NCBI GenBank assembly: GCA_029858245.1
Contig: JAOUFL010000054.1
Span: forward strand, 1-11,279
DNA from: Candidatus Zixiibacteriota bacterium
GTDB lineage: Bacteria > Zixibacteria > MSB-5A5 > RBG-16-43-9
Direction of reading: 5' to 3'
DNA length: 11,279 nt
A program made the position numbers and the translations under genes. Below, one piece after another: positions 1-5,672 of this stretch. The first letter of the stretch is position 1, and each line of letters begins with the position of its first letter. The notes beneath the pieces are model-generated. The model searched no databases, was not told the origin of the DNA, and saw only the letters and a list, made by a program, of their open reading frames with translations.

Positions 1-1
1 A

Positions 2-31
2 GTGATTATGGATAATATGCTAAGGGATTGA
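2..31 (+). CDS. possible C-terminal tail of an upstream gene (partial)
   Basis: Frame 2 is open from the window edge to a TGA at 29-31, encoding VIMDNMLRD. The other two plus frames stop by base 15. The stop lies 5 bases before the ATG at 37, the usual spacing inside an operon. Nine codons are too few to identify anything, and the reading may be chance. Confidence 0.2.
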   Translation: MIMDNMLRD

Positions 32-36
32 GATTG

Positions 37-462
37 ATGAGGAAGCTAATTGGAGAAATCTATAGAGAAAAAGTCCTGTCTTTGCCTAAAAGGTCTTTGC
101 GCAAGGTTGAATTGGATTATTCTCCTGAGAATCTGAGAATAGAAAAAGACCTTTTCGGCTGGAAACTATTCTATACGAGATATGGCAGAAAAGCAGAGTA
201 TTTCTTAGAATGCCACTCTGAAGAAGAAGCACGCTTTTTAAAGATATTTTTTGAGCTGGGATTAAAAGAGGTGCGAATTCCAAAAGACGAGGGATATTTA
301 AAAAGCATCCTGCCAGAATTTGAAAAAGAAAAGAACAGAACAGATGAAATCCTTGATTCTTACCTTGAGACTATATTAAACCGTCATACCAGAGAACAAC
401 TTAAGCATGAAGTCTATCTGGAGGTTCTCGAGAGAGACTCATCTTCGCCTCCAGCAGAATAA
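37..462 (+). CDS. hypothetical protein, 141 aa, unrecognised
   Basis: This is a soluble, highly charged protein with no signal peptide and no membrane segment. I do not recognise the family. The ATG at 37 is chosen because AAGGGA at 22-27 sits nine bases upstream; a TTG at 28 in the same frame would begin directly behind that site. The N-terminal half alternates short hydrophobic and charged stretches (for example DLFGWKLFYTRYGRKAEYFLECHSEEEARFLKIFF), which suggests beta strands followed by a helix. The last 50 residues are Glu/Lys-rich and probably helical, and the C-terminus (SSSPPAE) looks disordered. It precedes the antiporter by 63 bases in the same direction and could be cotranscribed with it. 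Codon use resembles that of its neighbours, so it is likely a real gene, but no function can be given. Confidence 0.7.
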   Translation: MRKLIGEIYREKVLSLPKRSLRKVELDYSPENLRIEKDLFGWKLFYTRYGRKAEYFLECHSEEEARFLKIFFELGLKEVRIPKDEGYLKSILPEFEKEKNRTDEILDSYLETILNRHTREQLKHEVYLEVLERDSSSPPAE

Positions 463-488
463 ACTATCGTGGAATAAAAATAAACATA

Positions 489-507
489 GCATTGATATGA
501 TCAATGC
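489..507. promoter_or_regulatory. palindrome / hairpin in the antiporter leader
   Basis: GCATTGAT (489-496) and ATCAATGC (500-507) are perfect 8-base inverted arms around ATG. The palindrome ends about seven bases before the AGGTG ribosome site (514-518) of the antiporter gene. It could be a repressor operator or a leader RNA hairpin. There is no T-tract, so it is not a terminator. Confidence 0.4.
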
Positions 508-525
508 GTTACCAGGTGTCCTGAA

Positions 526-1716
526 ATGGAAAACATCACCCAATTACTTTTCACTTTATTTTTAATCTATTCCTCAGCCAAGCTTTTGGGAGAGATTTTT
601 GAGAGGTTCAAACAGTCGGCGGTGATAGGGGAGATTCTGGCAGGAGTGATTCTGGGTCCCCAGGTTCTGAACCTTATCGGTACTTCGGAGATTTTTCCGG
701 TTTTAGCAGAGATAGGGGTGATAATTTTGCTTTTCAATGTAGGGCTTCATACCAAAGTTGAGGAGATTATGAGGGTGGGTAAAAGCTCGTTGGTGGTGGC
801 AGTCCTGGGTGTGGTCTTTCCCTTTGTACTCGGGTATCTTTACACACTAATCATAGATCATACCACAACAGAGGCGATGTTCATTGGTGCAGCTATGGTG
901 GCTACCAGCGTGGGGATAACTGCCAGGGTTTTTGCAGACTTAGGTATTATAGAGTCAAGGGCAGCAAGGATTATACTGGGGGCAGCAGTGATAGATGACG
1001 TTATAGGATTGATTGTACTGGCGATTGTCACTGGCCTGGATAAAGGGACTTTATCTTTAGTTAAAATAGGGCTTATTACCTTAGAAGCAGCTGCATTTAT
1101 AGTCTTTTTGATAATAGTCGGGCGAAGAATCGTTCACCGGGTTTTACCACGGGTATCAAAGTTTCGCACAAAAGATGCAGTTTTCTCTCTGGCTATACTT
1201 TTCTGCCTTTTACTTTCAGCAGTTGCCAGTTATATAGATTTAGCTGCCATAGTAGGAGCATTTTTAGCCGGGATGATCCTATCTGGGTTAAACCTGGAAT
1301 TTAATTTATCAGTGAAAACTGAATCGCTATATAATTTCCTGGTGCCTTTCTTCTTTGTTATTTTAGGTACCTGGATCGATCTATCAATCTTTAGCCAACC
1401 TCAGCTTTTATGGGCAGCCTTGATCATAACTATTTTTGCTGTTTCAGGTAAGCTTTTGGGTTGTGGTTTGGGAGCTCTTAACCTGGGAAGTAAAGAGGCT
1501 TTAATTGTAGGGTTCGGAATGGTGCCTCGAGGAGAGGTTGGAATGATCATAGCCTCAATCGGTCTGAGAATGGGTGCAATAACCTCAGACCTTTACACGG
1601 TGATCATCTTTATGGTGATGGCTACCACCCTTATGACCCCTCCGATTTTGAGAAAGCTGGTCATGAGAAAACCTGAGGAGAAGCCTCAGGAAGGTGAAAA
1701 GATGAAGCCAGAATAA
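526..1716 (+). CDS. Na+(K+)/H+ antiporter, CPA2 (KefB/NapA-like) family
   Basis: This integral membrane cation/proton exchanger has 396 residues and about 12-13 hydrophobic segments. Family signatures visible in order are GEILAGVILGP (35-45), EIGVIILLFNVGL (62-74), ATSVGITARV (126-135), the ion-binding pair AAVIDD with D157-D158, GAFLAGMIL (244-252), VPFFFVILG (273-281), SGKLLG with K309, and PRGEVGMIIA (334-343). In NapA-type exchangers the Asp-Asp pair binds Na+ and H+, and the Lys in the later unwound helix is linked to electrogenic exchange. All three are present here. There is no cytosolic TrkA-N domain as in full KefB/KefC, only a short charged tail (381-396). The RCK channel gene follows after 66 bases, which suggests joint cation and pH homeostasis. 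The ATG start is preceded by AGGTG at 514-518. Family assignment is confident; ion specificity is inferred. Confidence 0.92.
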   Translation: MENITQLLFTLFLIYSSAKLLGEIFERFKQSAVIGEILAGVILGPQVLNLIGTSEIFPVLAEIGVIILLFNVGLHTKVEEIMRVGKSSLVVAVLGVVFPFVLGYLYTLIIDHTTTEAMFIGAAMVATSVGITARVFADLGIIESRAARIILGAAVIDDVIGLIVLAIVTGLDKGTLSLVKIGLITLEAAAFIVFLIIVGRRIVHRVLPRVSKFRTKDAVFSLAILFCLLLSAVASYIDLAAIVGAFLAGMILSGLNLEFNLSVKTESLYNFLVPFFFVILGTWIDLSIFSQPQLLWAALIITIFAVSGKLLGCGLGALNLGSKEALIVGFGMVPRGEVGMIIASIGLRMGAITSDLYTVIIFMVMATTLMTPPILRKLVMRKPEEKPQEGEKMKPE

Positions 1717-1731
1717 TGAGGTTGAATTTTT

Positions 1732-1737
1732 TATAAT
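1732..1737 (+). promoter_or_regulatory. possible -10 box before the channel gene
   Basis: A perfect TATAAT lies in the gap between antiporter and channel. No good -35 box stands 16-18 bases upstream (CAGAAT), so this is at best a weak or extended promoter. Confidence 0.2.
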
Positions 1738-1782
1738 GGTAGATAATAAAATAAAGTTTAATCTTTCAAAACTCAGATAATT

Positions 1783-2781
1783 TTGGAACCGGATAAGAAA
1801 CTAAAAATAGCTTTAGGCACCCTTATAATTGTGATCGGAATCGGCACCCTGGGGTATAGTTTAATAGAGAGATGGGATATACTTACTTCTCTGTATATGT
1901 CTGTTATAACTATATCCACGGTGGGGTTTAAGGAGGCTTATCCTCTTTCTGTGACTGGAAAGGTCTTCACCATCTTTTTTGTCATCTTTGGCGTTGGGAC
2001 TACCCTCTATGCCGTGGGAGCTGGAGCACAATTTATGTTAGAAGGGCAGCTCAGGAGTATCTTAGGGAGGAGAAAAATGAGCAAGAGAATTCAGGAGATA
2101 AAAGATCATTATATAATCTGCGGCTATGGGAAAGTAGGTCAGGAGATCTATAATGAATTTTCCAGCAGAAAAATACCCTGCATAGTGGTGGAGAAAGAAC
2201 CGGAGATGGTGGAGGAGGCTATTAAAGATGGAGCACTGGTGGTGCAGGGCGATTCGACTGAGGATTCGGTTTTGGAGGAGGCCGGGATTAAAAGAGCCAG
2301 GGGATTAATCTCGGCCGTGGCATCTGAGGCGGATAATGTTTTCATCTCACTTTCCGCCAGGGTGCTTAATCCTAATATAATCATAGTGGCGCGAGCTGAG
2401 ACCAGAGAAGCCGAGAGAAAGCTCTTAAGGGCAGGTGCAAATAAAGCAGTTTCTCCTCATTCCTTAGGAGGAACCAGGATGGCTCTGGCTGCCTTGAGGC
2501 CCCATCTGGTGGATTTTATGCAGGTAGCAACCTCGGGTGAGGGAGCTGATATAAGGATAGAGGAGTTAGAGATAAAAGATGGGAGCTTTCTTTCCAATAC
2601 CAGCTTAAGAGAATGCGAACTCAGACAGAAGGTGGGGGTGATTGTTCTGGCAATACACAAAAAAGATGGTCAGATGCTTTCTGCCCCTTCTCCTGATTCA
2701 AAATTAGAACCAGGAGACATCCTTATAGCTATTGGCAAAACTGAAGACCTGGAGAAATTGGAGAATTTAGCCAGCAGTTGA
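1783..2781 (+). CDS. two-transmembrane RCK potassium channel (MthK/Kch-like)
   Basis: A K+ channel subunit of 332 residues. TM1 spans about 8-26. The pore helix and filter are at about 36-49 (VITISTVGF). TM2 spans about 60-84 and contains a glycine hinge. The first RCK domain (TrkA-N, Rossmann) starts at HYIICGYGKVG (109-119), with the strand-2 acidic residue in VVEKE (135-139) and GDST at 157-160. A TrkA-C domain covers about 255-332. Such subunits tetramerise, with RCK domains forming a ligand-gated ring (Ca2+, nucleotide or other). The start is TTG at 1783: an in-frame stop at 1759-1761 and the lack of other start codons leave little choice, and no clear Shine-Dalgarno site precedes it. 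Two oddities are a Lys after TVGF where most channels have Gly, and a strong internal ribosome site before M99. Family assignment is firm; the gating ligand is unknown. Confidence 0.92.
   Translation: MEPDKKLKIALGTLIIVIGIGTLGYSLIERWDILTSLYMSVITISTVGFKEAYPLSVTGKVFTIFFVIFGVGTTLYAVGAGAQFMLEGQLRSILGRRKMSKRIQEIKDHYIICGYGKVGQEIYNEFSSRKIPCIVVEKEPEMVEEAIKDGALVVQGDSTEDSVLEEAGIKRARGLISAVASEADNVFISLSARVLNPNIIIVARAETREAERKLLRAGANKAVSPHSLGGTRMALAALRPHLVDFMQVATSGEGADIRIEELEIKDGSFLSNTSLRECELRQKVGVIVLAIHKKDGQMLSAPSPDSKLEPGDILIAIGKTEDLEKLENLASS
2064..2079 (+). promoter_or_regulatory. internal Shine-Dalgarno plus in-frame ATG for a free RCK domain
   Basis: AGGGAGGAG (2064-2072) is followed four bases later by ATG (2077-2079), in frame with the channel and encoding M99. 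Translation from here would give a soluble RCK/TrkA-C protein of about 234 residues. In MthK, translation from an internal Met (M107) supplies the extra soluble RCK subunits of the gating ring. From memory of the MthK sequence, the Met-to-ICG distance is the same. Confidence 0.5.
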
Positions 2782-2795
2782 ATTTGGAATTATTT

Positions 2796-2834
2796 AATTC
2801 CCCCTACCTTTATGGGGAGGGTTAGGGAGAAGGG
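2796..2834. repeat. G/C-rich palindromic intergenic repeat, copy A
   Basis: This stretch runs from AATTCCCCC through TATGGGGAGGG to AGGGAGAAGGG. It aligns at roughly 29 of 39 positions with the reverse complement of 7376-7414, so it is a decayed copy of the same element in the opposite orientation. It overlaps a GGAATT/AATTCC inverted repeat (2786-2801). A further hairpin, CTCCCT/AGGGAG (2872-2890), lies just before the galT ribosome site. No T-tract follows. Confidence 0.5.
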
Positions 2835-2909
2835 TAAATAAAAAGGAAATTTCGTAATCACCCTCCACCCACTCCCTACTATCGAGGGAGGTAATAAAAA
2901 GGAAACAAT

Positions 2910-3911
2910 ATGCCGGAGATAAGACAGAACAGAGCTACCAAGGAATGGGTTATAATAGCCACGGAAAGGGCTAAAAGGCCGGATGATTTTAAACCGAAAG
3001 AAAAGAAAAAAAGCCTCCCATCCTTTGATAAGGATTGCCCTTTCTGCCCGGGGAGTGAGCACCAGACTCCTCCGGAGCTTTTTTCTTATCGTAAAAGAGG
3101 AACAGAAAAAGACAAACCTGGCTGGTGGGTAAGGATAATTCCGAATAAATTTCCTGCTTTGATCTCCGAAGTGGAGCTTTCCAGGGTAACAGAAGGATTT
3201 TTCCTGAAGATGGAAGGCTTTGGAAGGCACGAGGTGATAATAGAATCCCCTGAGCATAACCTCTCCCTGGCGAATATGAGCTTAAAACAGGTGGAGGAGG
3301 TGTGTCTGGTTTACAGACAAAGATATATAGAGCTTTCCTCAGAGAAGAACATAAAGATGATTATCATTTTCAGAAATCATGGCTTGGCTGCTGGGACCTC
3401 CCTTTTACATCCTCATTCCCAGCTGATCGCCTTGCCCCTGGTCCCGACTCATATCAGACATCTTTTGGAGGAGGCTATGAGGTATTATGATGACCACGGT
3501 TATTGTGTCTTTTGCGATATGCTAAAAGAGGAGCTGGAATTCAAAAAAAGGGTCATTCTGGAGACAGAATCATTTGTTGCTTTTCAGCCCTTTGCCTCCA
3601 AGGTTCCATTCGGGATCTGGATTGTCCCTAAAACTCACAATGCTGGTTTTGGAAATATAACAGCAGATGAGGCTAAGGGATTAGCCTTTGTGCTCAGAGA
3701 AATCCTGGGAAGGATTTATTCGAAATTATCTGACCCGGATTACAATCTGGTCCTGCATACTGCTCCGATAACAGACTCGAATGAGGACTATTACCACTGG
3801 TATGTTCAGATCCTGCCCCGACTTTCCACACCGGCCGGTTTCGAGTTAGGTTCAGGTGTCTATATAAATACCACCCTGCCGGAAGAGACTGCGAATTTTC
3901 TTTCCAGTTAA
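2910..3911 (+). CDS. galT: galactose-1-phosphate uridylyltransferase family protein (HIT superfamily)
   Basis: The family transfers a nucleotidyl group between sugar phosphates (UDP-glucose plus Gal-1-P in the Leloir pathway) through a nucleotidyl-His intermediate. The 333-residue length is typical. Visible are the N-terminal RQNRATKEWVIIATERAKRP, a first zinc knuckle CPFC (C43, C46), H116, NHG (156-158), and the catalytic HPHSQ with the nucleophile expected at H169. A second Cys pair (C199, C202) begins the C-terminal HIT-like half, and HWYVQILPR (296-304) follows. In E. coli GalT the last motif is H-x-H, and its structural iron site uses these His residues plus a Glu; here the second His is Tyr298 and the Glu is not obvious. 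GTSLLHPHSQLIALP resembles the branch that includes plant ADP-glucose phosphorylase. No galK or galE lies nearby. The family is certain, the exact substrate less so. Confidence 0.88.
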   Translation: MPEIRQNRATKEWVIIATERAKRPDDFKPKEKKKSLPSFDKDCPFCPGSEHQTPPELFSYRKRGTEKDKPGWWVRIIPNKFPALISEVELSRVTEGFFLKMEGFGRHEVIIESPEHNLSLANMSLKQVEEVCLVYRQRYIELSSEKNIKMIIIFRNHGLAAGTSLLHPHSQLIALPLVPTHIRHLLEEAMRYYDDHGYCVFCDMLKEELEFKKRVILETESFVAFQPFASKVPFGIWIVPKTHNAGFGNITADEAKGLAFVLREILGRIYSKLSDPDYNLVLHTAPITDSNEDYYHWYVQILPRLSTPAGFELGSGVYINTTLPEETANFLSS

Positions 3912-3922
3912 AAAGGGGTTTT

Positions 3923-3967
3923 ATGAGTAAGATTCTGCGATTATTAACATTGTGGGAAGTTATTTAG
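3923..3967 (+). CDS. possible 14-codon leader ORF
   Basis: AAGGGG (3913-3918) precedes ATG at 3923. The frame encodes MSKILRLLTLWEVI and ends in TAG at 3965-3967, overlapping the first bases of the TTAGGAGG ribosome site of the next gene. This could couple translation into the dehydrogenase gene, be a gene remnant, or be chance. Confidence 0.2.
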   Translation: MSKILRLLTLWEVI

Positions 3968-3979
3968 GAGGTTCTATCT

Positions 3980-4732
3980 ATGAAGATTAAAGAAAATACC
4001 ATACTCATTACTGGCGGAGCAACAGGCATTGGCTATGCGCTGGCATCTGCTTTCCTCGAAGCGGGGAACCAGGTTATAATTTGTGGAAGAAGGAAGGATA
4101 AACTAAAGGAAGCAGAAAAAAAATTATCGGGCATACAGGTCAGAATCTGCGATGTTACAGATTTTGTTGCCTGTGTGGAATTAATCGAATGGATGAAAAA
4201 AAATCACCCTTCATTTAATATGCTTATAAATAATGCAGGGATTCAGCAGATATTGGATTTCAAGCAAAAGGTGCCGGTTGAAGCTATATCAAATGAAATC
4301 ACCACAAATTTTACTGCCCCTGCACATCTGGCTAATTTATCGATAAGGCATTTCAAAAAACAGAAGGAGTCCGCCATCATCAATATAACCTCTGGCCTGG
4401 CTTATATCCCCTTAGCGATTATGCCGGTGTATTGTGCATCGAAATCAGCCCTTCATACATTCTCTGTTTCATTAAGAGGTCAATTGAGAGATACAAATGT
4501 AAAAGTATTTGAGATTATTCCACCTATAGTTGATACTGAATTAGACAAAGGTTCACGAGGAAAGCGGGAACAGGGGGATAGGGGAATCCAGCCAAAGGAG
4601 GTAGCCACAGAGACTTTAAAGGCGCTGGAGAAAAACTTGTTCGAGCATCCTATAGGAATGGCTCGAAACCTGTATGCTGCGGCTCATAGCGACAAGGCTC
4701 TTTTTGTATTCAACAGAATGAACGGAGGTTAA
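3980..4732 (+). CDS. short-chain dehydrogenase/reductase, DltE-like
   Basis: A classical SDR of 250 residues and the usual length: a single Rossmann domain catalysing NAD(P)(H)-dependent oxidation or reduction of an alcohol or carbonyl group. The dinucleotide motif TGGATGIG is at 11-18. GRR (36-38) at the end of strand 2 favours NADP(H). CDVT (57-60) would contact the adenine ring and NNAG is at 84-87. The catalytic set is N110, S138, Y151 and K155 (YCASK). PPIVDTEL (181-188) after strand 6 is the form seen in DltE-type proteins. The segment 190-203 (GSRGKREQGDRGIQ) is a charged insertion in the substrate loop. The ATG is preceded by a strong AGGAGG (3966-3971). DltE proteins are named for D-alanylation operons, but no dlt genes lie here, so the substrate is unknown. 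Confidence 0.88.
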   Translation: MKIKENTILITGGATGIGYALASAFLEAGNQVIICGRRKDKLKEAEKKLSGIQVRICDVTDFVACVELIEWMKKNHPSFNMLINNAGIQQILDFKQKVPVEAISNEITTNFTAPAHLANLSIRHFKKQKESAIINITSGLAYIPLAIMPVYCASKSALHTFSVSLRGQLRDTNVKVFEIIPPIVDTELDKGSRGKREQGDRGIQPKEVATETLKALEKNLFEHPIGMARNLYAAAHSDKALFVFNRMNGG

Positions 4733-4756
4733 AGATAATCTCAAGAGCATTTTTGT

Positions 4757-4784
4757 TGGTGCGGGAATTGGTTTTCCCGCACCA
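4757..4784. repeat. 11-bp hairpin, intergenic
   Basis: TGGTGCGGGAA (4757-4767) and TTCCCGCACCA (4774-4784) form a perfect 11-base stem with a six-base loop. No T-run follows on either strand, so it is not a canonical terminator. It lies 24 bases after the dehydrogenase stop and could stabilise the mRNA end. Confidence 0.6.
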
Positions 4785-4792
4785 GAAGGACA

Positions 4793-4844
4793 CATTCGGG
4801 AATTCCCCCGCCTGTGTCGGGGTCTTGACGACAATTCCCGAATG
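4793..4844. repeat. nested long hairpin, REP-like
   Basis: Outer arms CATTCGGGAATT (4793-4804) and AATTCCCGAATG (4833-4844) pair over 12 bases. Inside them CCCCG (4806-4810) pairs with CGGGG (4818-4822). The left side also holds the palindrome GGGAATTCCC. The right part contains TTGACG, used as a -35 box in the promoter call that follows. Confidence 0.6.
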
Positions 4845-4853
4845 AAATAGAAT
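4825..4853 (+). promoter_or_regulatory. sigma70-like promoter for the amidotransferase-like gene
   Basis: TTGACG (4825-4830) and TAGAAT (4848-4853) each match the consensus at five of six bases and are separated by exactly 17. The expected transcription start is near 4860, some 20 bases before the ATG at 4881. The -35 box lies inside the preceding hairpin element. Confidence 0.55.
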
Positions 4854-4860
4854 TAAATAT

Positions 4861-4872
4861 TCTGATATCAGA
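4861..4872. promoter_or_regulatory. 12-bp perfect palindrome, possible operator
   Basis: TCTGATATCAGA is a perfect palindrome lying on the predicted transcription start of the upstream promoter and directly before the start codon region. A repressor bound here would block initiation. No regulator gene is adjacent, so the role is inferred from position only. Confidence 0.35.
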
Positions 4873-4880
4873 TTATTATT

Positions 4881-5567
4881 ATGAAAATTTTAGTTATCCA
4901 GAACTGTAAAACAGAGGGCATAGGGTTATATGAAGAGTATCTTAAAGAAAAAGGGATAGGTTATTATATTTTCCCTGCCTATACTGGAAAAAGATTTCCT
5001 CCAATAAAAATTTTCGATGTATTTATTGTCACTGGAACTCCAATTTCAGCTTATGAATTGCATAAGTATCGTTTCCTAAAGAACGAATGGAGATATTTAA
5101 AAAAGGTCATCCGATCAAATAAATCTTATCTGGGTATCGATTTTGGAGGACAATTACTGGCTCGATTGCTTGGAGCTAAAGTTAGAAGAAATCCGGTAAT
5201 GGAAATTGGGGGATATGAGGTAAAGCTTACTTCTTTCGGTAAAAAGAATAGATTTTTCAAAGGATTTCCCGAAAGATTTCCAGTGTTCCACTGGCACCAA
5301 GATACATTCGACATACCCAGAGGGGCGAAATTGCTGGTTCAGGGAACTGATTGCAAAAACCAGGCGTTCAGCTATAGTAGAGCAATTGCCTTACAGTTCC
5401 ATCTTCAAGTTACTTCCAGAGAAGCTGGTATCTGGACAGATAATTACAGGAAGGAGCTAAAAAGAGTTAATAAGACCAAAGAACAAGTGGTGAAAGAAGT
5501 TCAAACCAGGGAAAAGAAGATGAAAAAACTTGCATTCTTGCTATTGGATAATTTTCTTAAAAGATGA
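4881..5567 (+). CDS. class I glutamine amidotransferase-like protein, catalytic Cys missing
   Basis: A 228-residue protein with the class I GATase (GMP-synthase-like) fold. Visible are KILVIQNC (2-9) with TEGIG, FIVTGTPISAY (48-58), the elbow region LGIDFGGQLLARLLGAKV (84-101), FHWHQDTFDIP (136-146) and ALQFHLQVT (170-178). In active enzymes the elbow reads G-(I/V)-C-x-G-x-Q and the C-terminal motif reads FHPE or FHLE. Here the nucleophile position is Asp87 (codon GAT) and the Glu position is Gln176; only H174 of the triad remains. Ammonia release from glutamine is therefore unlikely. The Lys-rich C-terminal helix (187-217) is unusual. No weak or broken codons suggest decay, so it may be a maintained non-catalytic or repurposed protein. 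It has its own candidate promoter and no clear Shine-Dalgarno site before the ATG, so a near-leaderless message is possible. Confidence 0.85.
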   Translation: MKILVIQNCKTEGIGLYEEYLKEKGIGYYIFPAYTGKRFPPIKIFDVFIVTGTPISAYELHKYRFLKNEWRYLKKVIRSNKSYLGIDFGGQLLARLLGAKVRRNPVMEIGGYEVKLTSFGKKNRFFKGFPERFPVFHWHQDTFDIPRGAKLLVQGTDCKNQAFSYSRAIALQFHLQVTSREAGIWTDNYRKELKRVNKTKEQVVKEVQTREKKMKKLAFLLLDNFLKR

Positions 5568-5672
5568 TTGAAGAAGGTAGCCTAAAAAATCAATTTGCAG
5601 TAGCTCAATTTATGAGAAAATTTTACAGCATTGACCTCACCTTTGGCAGGATATTACGAAAAAAGAGAATTT

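Noticed and set aside
2786..2890. Terminator between the channel and galT
   Set aside because: The inverted repeats here (GGAATT/AATTCC and CTCCCT/AGGGAG) are followed by C- or G-rich sequence, not T.
2790..3257. Open frame of 155 codons on the minus strand
   Set aside because: It lies mostly across the well-supported galT gene, has no family resemblance and looks like a mirror of its codon bias.
4757..4784. Rho-independent terminator after the dehydrogenase gene
   Set aside because: The 11-base stem is strong but no T-tract follows on either strand.
5631..5672. TTG start extending the SLC13 transporter by 14 residues
   Set aside because: No ribosome site precedes it. ATG 5673 has AAGAG at suitable distance. 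The longer form cannot be fully excluded.
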